6,589 nt of DNA, taken from assembly GCA_963205035.1 (NCBI GenBank), contig CAUJII010000028.1:1-6589 (forward strand), given 5' to 3'. The first letter of the stretch is position 1; each line of letters opens with the position of its first letter. The DNA is from Spirochaetota bacterium (GTDB lineage Bacteria; Spirochaetota; Leptospiria; Turneriellales; Turneriellaceae). The notes beneath the pieces were generated by a model, which worked only from the letters and a program-made list of their open reading frames with translations, searched no databases and was not told the DNA's origin. The translations under genes and the position numbers were made by a program. Of the stretch, positions 1 to 6,589 are shown in pieces.

Positions 1-1
1 C

Positions 2-3000
2 CTCAAAGCAGGGGTTGATTTGTTACTACCCGAAACAAACCTCGACACGTTGAATGTCAAAGCCGCGCTCGTCGCGTTTGAAGAGGCGTTTCACGAGGTT
101 GGCTTCCGCGTGCCGGTGTCGATTTCGGTGACGATTACCGACGCTTCGGGACGCACGCTCTCAGGGCAAACCGCCGAAGCGTTTTACAATTCTGTGCGTC
201 ATGCCGCGCCGCTTTCGATTGGGCTTAACTGCGCGTTGGGTGCGAAAGAAATGCGTCCGCACTTGCAAGCTCTCTCGCGTGTGTCGGATGTCTTTGTTTC
301 CTGCTACCCGAATGCAGGGCTGCCGAATGCATTCGGTGGCTACGACGAAACGCCCGCCATGTTCGCGGCAGACCTTGCATCGTTTGCAAAAGAGGGACTA
401 CTCAATATCGCAGGCGGGTGCTGCGGGACGACACCAGATCACATCAAAGAAATGGTCCGCCGTATTACTCCCGAATCACCTCGTTCTCATCAGGGAGAGC
501 ACGAGATTTCTAAGGGACTCAATTTAGCGGGCTTAGAACCACTTCACATAGCCCAGGCAACACAAGCACAAAACACCGGCTCGCAATTTCTCATGGTGGG
601 AGAGCGCACGAACGTGACGGGTTCGCCCAAATTCAAAAAACTTATTCTGGAAGATAAATTTAACGAGGCGTTAGAAGTTGCACGGCAACAAGTCTTGGCG
701 GGTGCAAACATCATCGACGTCAATTTCGATGAAGCGATGCTCGACGGTGAAGCCGCAATGACGCGCTTCTTAAATCTCATCGCGTCAGAACCCGACATTG
801 CACGCGTACCGATTATGATCGATTCCTCCAAATGGTCGGTTATTTTAGCGGGCATGAAGTGCGTACAAGGCAAAGGGATTGTCAATTCGATTAGCCTCAA
901 AGAGGGCGAAGAAAAATTCTTGCGCGAGGCACGTATTGTGCACGAACACGGTTTCGCGATGGTTGTCATGGCGTTCGATGAAAAGGGCCAGGCGGCGACG
1001 GCAGACGACAAAGTGCGCATCTGCAAGCGTGCATACGATCTCCTCACGCAAAAGGCAAATATCCCGCCGTCGGATATTATTTTCGACCCGAACATTTTGA
1101 CCGTTGCAACGGGGATTGAAGAACACAACAACTACGCACTCGACTTCATTACCGCAGTGAGTCGCATCAAAAAAGAATGCCCCGGCGTTTACGTTTCAGG
1201 TGGAGTGAGTAACGTCTCGTTTTCTTTTCGCGGCAACAACGCGGTTCGCGAGGCGATCCACTCGGTCTTTTTGTACCATGCGATTAAGGCGGGTCTTGAC
1301 ATGGGTATCGTCAACGCAGGCATGCTTGCGGTCTACGAAGACATCCCACCAGAACTCAAGGAACATGTCGAAGATGTCATCTTGAACCGCCGCGCCGATG
1401 CGACCGAACGTCTGCTTGCGATTGCCGGTAAATATAAGTCCGGCGGCATGGAGCAAGTCAAAGAAGATTTATCCTGGCGTGAGCGGTCGGCAGAAGAGCG
1501 CATCGAACATGCCCTCGTCAAGGGCATCGACACGTACGTCGACGAAGACACAGAAGAGCTCAGAAAAAAATATAGCCCAACGTTGCGCGTCATCGAAGGC
1601 CCACTTATGGGAGGCATGCGCGTTGTCGGCGAGCTTTTTGGCGCGGGGAAGATGTTCCTACCACAAGTCGTGAAGTCAGCGCGTGTTATGAAGAAAGCCG
1701 TTGCATACCTTCTTCCTTTCATGGAGGCAGAGAAGGCCGCGTCGGGAGTGACGAGCGTGCAGAAAAAAGTTTTGCTCGCAACTGTCAAAGGCGACGTCCA
1801 CGACATCGGCAAGAACATTGTCGGTGTCGTTCTTGCGTGCAACAACTACGACGTGCTCGATTTGGGCGTAATGGTTCCGAGCGAAAAAATTCTCGCGACC
1901 GCAATAGAGATTAAAGCCGACGTTATCGGCCTTTCGGGTCTCATCACGCCTTCGCTTGAAGAAATGGCGCACGTCGCGAGCGAGCTCAAAAAAGCCAACT
2001 TCAAGACACCGCTTCTTATCGGCGGTGCGACGACTTCACCCGCACACACTGTCATCAAGATTGTGCCTGAATACGACGAGCCGGTAATCCATGTGCCCGA
2101 CGCATCTCTTGTGACGGGTGTCTTAGGAAAACTCTTGAGCGAAGAGCAAAGGCCGCAATACCTTGAAGACCTCAAGATCGAACAAGCGTCGACACGCGAA
2201 AAATATTTGAGTCATAAAGAAGAGCGCGTGCTGCTCTCGATCGAAGAAGCGCGTGCACACGCGCCCGAGCTCAAGCCTTATACCATCAAGGTTCCGAACA
2301 AACTCGGCATAACGCTCTTAGACTCGGTGACGCTCGAAGATTTAGTTCCGTATTTCGACTGGTCTCCGTTTTTTCAAGCGTGGGAATTGCACGGTCGATA
2401 CCCGCGCATTTTGGACGACAAAGTCGTCGGCGAAGTTGCGCGCAAGGTTTTTGAAGATGGTCAAAAAATTCTCGAACTCATCTTGCGCGATAAACCATTC
2501 ACCCCGCGTGGTGTTGTAGGAATTTTCCCGTGTACGCGCATCGGCGACGATGTGAAGATTTTTTCTGCACCGCCGGAAAAAGACGGCAAAGAACCGAGAG
2601 ACAGTTGGTGGCAAGAAGGGAATGGCCCAACGACGACATTCCACTACTTACGCCAGCAACGCAAGAAAGATGGCGCACAGGTTTACTATTCACTTGCCGA
2701 TTATATCGGAGAAAAAGATTTTATCGGCGGCTTTGCAGTTACGGCGGGAATCGGTTCGATTGAATATGCAGCAAAGTTTACTAAAGAGAACGATGATTAT
2801 TCCGCGATTATTGTGAAGGCGCTCGCCGACCGGTTCGCCGAATCGTTCGCAGAGTATGCGCACGAGAGAGTGCGCAAAGAAATCTGGGGGAATGTCCCCG
2901 ACGAAAATTTCGACGTGCAGGGGCTTATCCGCGAAGAGTATTTGGGCATTCGTCCCGCACCCGGTTACCCCGCATCTCCCGACCACACGGAAAAGCGGCT

Positions 3001-3223
3001 TCTCTTCGATTGGCTCTCCGTCGAAAAAAATACAGGCATCCATTTGACAGACCACATGGCGATGACGCCACCCCCTTCTGTGAGCGGTCACTACTTCGCG
3101 CACCCGGAGTCGAAATACATGGCTGTCGGTAAAATTGGCCTCGATCAGGTGGAGGAATACGCCCAACGTAAAGGCATGTCTAAAGAAGAAATGGTGCGCT
3201 GGCTCAGACCTTATTTGGAGTAA
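2..3223 (+). CDS. metH: Cobalamin-dependent methionine synthase (5-methyltetrahydrofolate-homocysteine methyltransferase), 5'-truncated by the window edge
   Basis: This cytoplasmic enzyme moves the methyl group of 5-methyl-tetrahydrofolate through cobalamin to homocysteine, giving methionine and free tetrahydrofolate. The frame is open from the left edge, so the true start lies upstream; 1,073 codons remain of the roughly 1,230 usual for the family. Numbering from the codon at position 2: the homocysteine domain remnant keeps all three zinc cysteines (C77 in GLNCALG; C140 and C141 in GGCCGTTPDH). The pterin domain begins near residue 197 (GERTN at 200, DVNFDE at 239, IDSSKW near 273). A helical cap carries LFGAGKMFLPQ with the two cobalamin-facing phenylalanines (F546, F552). 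The B12 domain has GDVHDIGKN with D598 and the axial ligand H600, plus S651 of the ligand triad. The C-terminal AdoMet reactivation domain has RPAPGYPA at 984 (equivalent to R1134 and Y1139 of E. coli). All catalytic residues I can check are intact, so the gene looks functional. A gap of 101 bases follows before the next gene. Confidence 0.98.
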   Translation, partial: LKAGVDLLLPETNLDTLNVKAALVAFEEAFHEVGFRVPVSISVTITDASGRTLSGQTAEAFYNSVRHAAPLSIGLNCALGAKEMRPHLQALSRVSDVFVSCYPNAGLPNAFGGYDETPAMFAADLASFAKEGLLNIAGGCCGTTPDHIKEMVRRITPESPRSHQGEHEISKGLNLAGLEPLHIAQATQAQNTGSQFLMVGERTNVTGSPKFKKLILEDKFNEALEVARQQVLAGANIIDVNFDEAMLDGEAAMTRFLNLIASEPDIARVPIMIDSSKWSVILAGMKCVQGKGIVNSISLKEGEEKFLREARIVHEHGFAMVVMAFDEKGQAATADDKVRICKRAYDLLTQKANIPPSDIIFDPNILTVATGIEEHNNYALDFITAVSRIKKECPGVYVSGGVSNVSFSFRGNNAVREAIHSVFLYHAIKAGLDMGIVNAGMLAVYEDIPPELKEHVEDVILNRRADATERLLAIAGKYKSGGMEQVKEDLSWRERSAEERIEHALVKGIDTYVDEDTEELRKKYSPTLRVIEGPLMGGMRVVGELFGAGKMFLPQVVKSARVMKKAVAYLLPFMEAEKAASGVTSVQKKVLLATVKGDVHDIGKNIVGVVLACNNYDVLDLGVMVPSEKILATAIEIKADVIGLSGLITPSLEEMAHVASELKKANFKTPLLIGGATTSPAHTVIKIVPEYDEPVIHVPDASLVTGVLGKLLSEEQRPQYLEDLKIEQASTREKYLSHKEERVLLSIEEARAHAPELKPYTIKVPNKLGITLLDSVTLEDLVPYFDWSPFFQAWELHGRYPRILDDKVVGEVARKVFEDGQKILELILRDKPFTPRGVVGIFPCTRIGDDVKIFSAPPEKDGKEPRDSWWQEGNGPTTTFHYLRQQRKKDGAQVYYSLADYIGEKDFIGGFAVTAGIGSIEYAAKFTKENDDYSAIIVKALADRFAESFAEYAHERVRKEIWGNVPDENFDVQGLIREEYLGIRPAPGYPASPDHTEKRLLFDWLSVEKNTGIHLTDHMAMTPPPSVSGHYFAHPESKYMAVGKIGLDQVEEYAQRKGMSKEEMVRWLRPYLE

Positions 3224-3239
3224 AGCTGCGCGTGCTTTA
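3221..3239 (+). repeat. Small perfect inverted repeat at the metH stop codon
   Basis: TAAAGC, which begins with the metH stop codon, is mirrored by GCTTTA after a 7-base loop. The 6-bp stem has only two G-C pairs, and purine-rich sequence rather than a T-run follows. It is therefore not a convincing intrinsic terminator. It could be a weak mRNA 3'-end structure or chance. Confidence 0.3.
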
Positions 3240-3292
3240 GGCGAAGGCAATGCGACGAGCACTCTTAATCGCAAAATGAGCACATATATTGG

Positions 3293-3320
3293 ATAAACTG
3301 CGTCTTTTTTTGTAGTTTAT
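3293..3320 (+). repeat. Perfect 7-bp inverted repeat just upstream of the pirin gene (possible operator or leader hairpin)
   Basis: ATAAACT (3293-3299) is mirrored exactly by AGTTTAT (3314-3320), with a 14-base spacer containing a run of seven T (3305-3311). As RNA the stem could extend by one C-G and two G-U pairs, leaving a U-rich loop of 8 bases. The right arm ends 4 bases before the pirin ATG, where a ribosome site would be expected, and no GGAG-like sequence is present there. A TATATT hexamer at 3285-3290 lies directly before the left arm and could be a -10 element, but I see no good -35 match at 16-18 bases spacing. It may be an operator for a dimeric repressor, a translation-limiting hairpin, or chance. 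With the T-run inside the loop it does not fit an intrinsic terminator. Confidence 0.4.
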
Positions 3321-3324
3321 AGCT

Positions 3325-4152
3325 ATGGAAAACCAGCGCATAGTTACTCGCATTCTGAAGGGGCATGAAACCTCCGACGGGGCGGGCGTTAAATTGCGCC
3401 GCTATATCGGTATGCGCGATTTTTCGCAGCATGACCCATTCTTGTTGCTCGATATTTTTTCGAGCGACGACCCAAACCACTACGTTGCGGGATTTCCCAA
3501 CCACCCGCATCGAGGCTTTGAAACGGTCACATACCTCATCCAGGGAAAGATGGAGCACAACGACTCGCGCGGAAACAAAGGTGTGCTCGAGCACGGCGGA
3601 GCACAGTTCATGCGCGCAGGGTCGGGAATCATCCACTCGGAAATGCCGCGCCAAGAAAACGGAATGCTGTGGGGTTATCAGCTTTGGGTCAACTTGCCTA
3701 AAGCCGAAAAAATGAGCGACCCGCACTACCAAGACTTGCAAGCGTCGGATATTCCAAAACTCGAAACTGCAGATTATACGGCGAAGGTGCTTTCAGGCAA
3801 ATTGAACGGAACGGTGGGCAATGCGCGGGGGTTTTACCCGATTGATTATTTTGACATAGAAATAAAATCGGGGAAGAGTGCTGCAATCCCTGTGGCGGCA
3901 GAGAAAGCCGCGATGGTCGTTGTCGTCTCTGGCAATGGAAAAATTTTAGACCAAGAAATTGTGCCGGGCGATCTCGTCATTTTGGGTGAAGGCGATAATG
4001 TGGTATTTACCCAATCCAACGCGCTGCGCGTTCTCGTGGTTGCCGGTAATCCCATCGGTGAGCCTGTGGCACGGTATGGCCCGTTTGTGATGAATACACA
4101 CAAAGAAATCGAGCAGACCCTTCTCGATTATGAATCGGGATCGTTCGCCTGA
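3325..4152 (+). CDS. Pirin family protein (bicupin, probable non-heme iron protein)
   Basis: This is a complete 275-residue protein of the pirin family, within the usual 230-300 residue range. The N-terminal cupin carries the family signature FPNHPHRGFETVTYL (residues 58-72) and GSGIIHSEMP (99-108). The four metal ligands of human pirin (H56, H58, H101, E103) correspond to H60, H62, H104 and E106 here, so iron binding is expected. A Pirin_C-type second cupin fills about residues 165-260, with VPGDLVILGEG near 215. There is no signal peptide or membrane segment, so it is presumably cytoplasmic. Family members act as quercetin 2,3-dioxygenases, redox-sensitive regulators or enzyme-binding proteins; sequence alone does not choose among these. 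ATG at 3325 is the first start after an in-frame TAG at 3313 and gives the expected N-terminus, although no Shine-Dalgarno sequence precedes it. The helicase gene follows after 23 bases, probably on the same transcript. Confidence 0.96.
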   Translation: MENQRIVTRILKGHETSDGAGVKLRRYIGMRDFSQHDPFLLLDIFSSDDPNHYVAGFPNHPHRGFETVTYLIQGKMEHNDSRGNKGVLEHGGAQFMRAGSGIIHSEMPRQENGMLWGYQLWVNLPKAEKMSDPHYQDLQASDIPKLETADYTAKVLSGKLNGTVGNARGFYPIDYFDIEIKSGKSAAIPVAAEKAAMVVVVSGNGKILDQEIVPGDLVILGEGDNVVFTQSNALRVLVVAGNPIGEPVARYGPFVMNTHKEIEQTLLDYESGSFA

Positions 4153-4167
4153 TAAAGTCTTAAAAAC

Positions 4168-4184
4168 TGACGCTCATGGCGTCA
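4168..4184 (+). repeat. Perfect inverted repeat enclosing the helicase start codon
   Basis: TGACGC (4168-4173) is mirrored by GCGTCA (4179-4184), leaving a 5-base loop TCATG whose last three bases are the ATG start codon. The stem is 6 bp with four G-C pairs. It is flanked by an A-run on the left (4162-4166) and by AAATTTT on the right. It resembles a short intrinsic terminator for the pirin transcript, but the T-run is only four bases and is offset by three A, and the structure lies on the start of a long coding region. A translational control hairpin that displays the start codon in its loop is an alternative. Chance is also possible for a 6-bp stem. Confidence 0.4.
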
Positions 4185-6589
4185 AAATTTTCTCTCACTC
4201 CAGAAGAACATGAGGTCGTGGCGCGCAAGATTGCGACGATTCCACCGAGCATTTATTTGCGCTCGCATTCGTATGTCAACGAAGAGCACATCAGCAATCT
4301 TGAGCTTGTCGATAACGTCGTCACGGCAAAAGTCCGGGGCACGGAGTTATATACCACAACCATCAACGTCTATTCAGGACAAAGCTCGTGCTCATGCCCG
4401 GCAGCACCCCCCTGCAAGCACGTCGCAGCGCTCGCGAGGTTCTTGACACTTAACTTACCCGCCCCAACTGCGCCACGGCTTGATGAAATATTACCTGAAG
4501 TGCGAACGGCGCGGTTGGCGCTCTTTATTGCACGCGACACAGTTTTTGAGATGGGCATTTTAGAGGAGAATGGCCGTCTCACACATTTGAGTCAAAGAAA
4601 CCAAGTCTATCTGAAACCTGCACACCGGGCGTTCTTGGAAGATTGCGCAGACTCGCTGCATAACTATTACACTTGGCATTATTATCTCTTCAAACTTCTA
4701 AGACAGCCCGAACTCCTGGAAGACATTGCGTTTTATATCGGCAGAGAGTCGACACCACGGAAATGCACGGGAGTAATGGATGCCGATTTTCGTTTGATAC
4801 CGATGGAGCCCACGAATCAAACAAAGTATTCTGAAAAAGAAAACTATCATGAACTTCGGTATTGGGCACAATATATGAAAATAGACGATGATGCGTGGCA
4901 AAGACAAGGCGATCTCTATTTGCCTACCGACAAAACTTTGCACGAGTTCAAAATTGCACCCGAATTATTGCAAACTTACACGCGGCAGAACATTTCATTA
5001 ACCACGGCTTACGAAACACCCGAGTACAGAGCGCGCCTATCCGAAGACTTGGTGCACGAATATGAAAACGCAGTCACTATAGGCCCGCGCCGTGTTCTTT
5101 CTTTTTATGGAATAAAAAATCATCAAGGTAACTTGGCGATTGAGTGCGAGGCTGCATTCGGTTACGCACGCAGCCAAAAAGCTTTTGAAGACGATCGCCA
5201 AGAGTTGCTTCCGATCTATACGATCCTTCCGCCAAATTTTTCCTGGGGAATTATTAGTAAAATTTTTCCAGGCGCAGAAAAAATAATGGAGTCTGAAACA
5301 AGTGCCGTTCAGCACAAGACCGGTGCGGTGATTTTCCGCAACATCAAAAAGGAAAGTCTCATTATTCGCAAGCATAAGAGGGGGAGCCTACCCGTTATAG
5401 GGCGCGTCAAAGTTCCCCGCACGCGCTATGCAGAGTACCTGAATAAAATCATTCCGCGAGAAAAATTGAACGGATCGGTGATTCGCATCCACGAGAGCAT
5501 TGCGGGAGTCTTCTCTCAAATGGGGGCCATCTTCAAAGTCGGTGACGCATCGGGAATCGATTGGTTTGAAGGCGCTATCGAAGTTGAGGGCCTTGACTCT
5601 TCAGACATCCAAGAAATACTAAAAGCCTACCGCAAGAAAGAAGACATCTTGGAGCTCAAGAACGGACGCTGGTTTTCGATTAAGGCGAGCGGGCTCGGCG
5701 AATTGCTGAGCTCTCTCGCAGGCCTTGGACTCAAACCCACGGCCGAAGGTACAGTCGAACAAATTTCTTATGCGAAGCTCGCAAGCCTCGAACAGCATTT
5801 CAAGACAGAACTGCGCACTGAAAATGGTGCTAAGACAGCACTTAAGAAATTCAAAAAATTTGTCAAACAACCGATTGATCGAATCGAGCTCCCCGAAGGA
5901 TTTCGAGCCGTCTTGCGACCATACCAGCAGGTCGGTGTTGCATTCATCATGAAGCTCTATAAGGCTTTGATGGGCGGTATTCTCGCAGACGACATGGGCC
6001 TCGGCAAAACGGTGCAAGCCATTGCCGCGATGTCTATCATCGCCGCAGCCGACAAGAAGGCGCGCTTTCTCGTCGTGTGCCCGGTCGCCGCGATGGGTGT
6101 GTGGCAGGGTGAAATCGAGCGCTTTAGCGACAACCTCACTTGCTACCGTTGGCACAGCGGTGGTCGAAACCTCAAAGATGCGCTCCAATCGAAAGTTATT
6201 ATCACGACATTTGGAACCTACTCTCTCGACATGGATAAATTCGCCGATATTAAATTTTCGCTTGCATTGATCGACGAGGCGCAATTCGCTAAGAACGCGC
6301 GAACGCAAAACGCTGTCGCACTTCGCAGCATCCAAGCGGCGTCGATTCTATGCCTCACAGGCACACCCGTCGAGAACCGTCTCGATGACCTTTGGGCGCT
6401 CTTTGATCTTTTCTTTCCCGGCTACTTGGGCACTCTCAAGACTTTCAAATTTTACTACGCGGGCGCAAGCACTTACGAGAACATGGAAATACTCCAAAGA
6501 AAGGTTGCGCCTTTCTTGTTGCGTAGAACGAAAGCACAGGTGCTTTCCGACTTACCCACCAAGAATGAAATCGTCGTAAAAGTTCCCAT
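4176..6589 (+). CDS. SWIM zinc finger-containing SNF2-family DNA helicase/ATPase, 3'-truncated by the window edge
   Basis: I read 804 uninterrupted codons from ATG 4176 to the window end with no stop. The protein is expected to be an ATP-dependent DNA translocase or remodeller. Near the N-terminus is a SWIM zinc finger of CxC-x5-CxH form (C72, C74, C80, H82), thought to bind DNA or protein. Residues about 90-480 match no motif I recognise. About 490-585 resembles the bacterial SNF2-associated region that ends just before the ATPase. The first RecA-like lobe follows: RPYQQVG near 585, Walker A DDMGLGKT (605-612, K611), LVVCPVAAMGVWQ (motif Ia area), DEAQ box 700-703, LTGTP motif III at 727-731, and LLRRTKAQVLSDLP near 781-794. 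The second lobe with motifs IV-VI lies beyond the edge; a full length of about 1,050-1,150 residues is inferred. In-frame TAA at 4161 limits upstream starts. No clear Shine-Dalgarno precedes the ATG, and GTG at 4218 is a weaker alternative. Related SWIM-SNF2 proteins are of largely unknown cellular role. Confidence 0.96.
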   Translation, partial: MASKFSLTPEEHEVVARKIATIPPSIYLRSHSYVNEEHISNLELVDNVVTAKVRGTELYTTTINVYSGQSSCSCPAAPPCKHVAALARFLTLNLPAPTAPRLDEILPEVRTARLALFIARDTVFEMGILEENGRLTHLSQRNQVYLKPAHRAFLEDCADSLHNYYTWHYYLFKLLRQPELLEDIAFYIGRESTPRKCTGVMDADFRLIPMEPTNQTKYSEKENYHELRYWAQYMKIDDDAWQRQGDLYLPTDKTLHEFKIAPELLQTYTRQNISLTTAYETPEYRARLSEDLVHEYENAVTIGPRRVLSFYGIKNHQGNLAIECEAAFGYARSQKAFEDDRQELLPIYTILPPNFSWGIISKIFPGAEKIMESETSAVQHKTGAVIFRNIKKESLIIRKHKRGSLPVIGRVKVPRTRYAEYLNKIIPREKLNGSVIRIHESIAGVFSQMGAIFKVGDASGIDWFEGAIEVEGLDSSDIQEILKAYRKKEDILELKNGRWFSIKASGLGELLSSLAGLGLKPTAEGTVEQISYAKLASLEQHFKTELRTENGAKTALKKFKKFVKQPIDRIELPEGFRAVLRPYQQVGVAFIMKLYKALMGGILADDMGLGKTVQAIAAMSIIAAADKKARFLVVCPVAAMGVWQGEIERFSDNLTCYRWHSGGRNLKDALQSKVIITTFGTYSLDMDKFADIKFSLALIDEAQFAKNARTQNAVALRSIQAASILCLTGTPVENRLDDLWALFDLFFPGYLGTLKTFKFYYAGASTYENMEILQRKVAPFLLRRTKAQVLSDLPTKNEIVVKVP

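Noticed and set aside
20..22. TTG at position 20 as the start of metH
   Set aside because: The frame is open to the left edge, and the preceding codons (LKAGVD) fit the conserved homocysteine-binding domain. The gene is truncated by the window rather than starting here.
544..1131. Open reading frame of 195 codons on the - strand
   Set aside because: It is antisense to the pterin-binding domain of metH, whose conserved motifs are clear on the + strand.
2690..3283. Open reading frame of 197 codons on the - strand
   Set aside because: It is antisense to the AdoMet-binding end of metH. Its composition looks like a shadow, with no recognisable motif.
3262..3290. Sigma-70 type promoter for pirin
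   Set aside because: TATATT at 3285-3290 is a fair -10, but the hexamers at proper -35 spacing (around CTCTTA, 3262-3267) match TTGACA poorly. It is kept only as a remark in the inverted-repeat entry.
3251..3311. Possible intrinsic terminator after metH
   Set aside because: TGCGA/TCGCA (3251-3255, 3269-3273) could form a 5-bp stem, but it has a 13-base loop and is followed by AAAATGAG. The T7 run at 3305-3311 has no stable stem directly before it.
5619..6335. Open reading frame of 238 codons on the - strand
   Set aside because: It lies wholly antisense to the helicase gene, across the Walker A and DEAQ motifs. Its translation shows no family features and is explained by the codon bias of the + strand gene.
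1..6589. CRISPR arrays, tRNA or rRNA genes, insertion sequences, prophage or integrase signals
   Set aside because: No tandem spaced repeats, cloverleaf-like sequences, transposase motifs or terminal repeats were seen. Nearly all of the window is covered by three long coding regions.

Overview
The window carries three genes, all on the + strand and tightly packed. They are the 3' five-sixths or so of a cobalamin-dependent methionine synthase (metH), a complete pirin-family cupin protein, and the 5' three-quarters or so of a large SNF2-family helicase with an N-terminal SWIM zinc finger. The first gene enters from the left edge and the third runs off the right edge. Nothing on the - strand looks real; the long reverse open frames lie inside the three genes as their shadows.

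Layout: 1-3223 is metH, lacking only about its first 170 residues. Positions 3224-3324 are a 101-base gap with small inverted and direct repeats and a T-run, but no convincing terminator and only a weak promoter candidate. The pirin gene occupies 3325-4152. A 23-base gap leads to the helicase gene, which starts at 4176 and stays open in one frame for 804 complete codons to the window end. The short gap suggests that pirin and the helicase gene share a transcript. The 101-base gap and its repeats make a separate control point between metH and pirin plausible but unproven.

Function: MetH makes methionine from homocysteine and methyl-tetrahydrofolate and regenerates the folate pool. Pirin is a non-heme iron cupin of variable role (quercetinase-like, redox sensing or enzyme binding). 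The SWIM-SNF2 protein is expected to be a DNA-dependent ATPase acting on DNA or nucleoprotein. No pathway obviously joins the three. I read this as ordinary chromosomal neighbourhood with a possible pirin-helicase operon, not as a recognisable mobile element or defence island.

Organism: a bacterium with mid-range GC. By hand count, sample lines are about 57% G+C in metH and the helicase core, and near 40% in part of the helicase N-terminal region. MetH is close to the E. coli type in all domains, including the reactivation domain. Neither internal gene start has a clear Shine-Dalgarno sequence. I cannot assign a phylum with confidence; a Gram-negative lineage such as a spirochaete of the Leptospira/Turneriella group is only a guess.

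The main points for a second look are: the edge-truncated SWIM-SNF2 gene and its divergent, AT-richer middle; a perfect inverted repeat that places the helicase start codon in a hairpin loop; and a perfect 7-base inverted repeat ending four bases before the pirin start codon.
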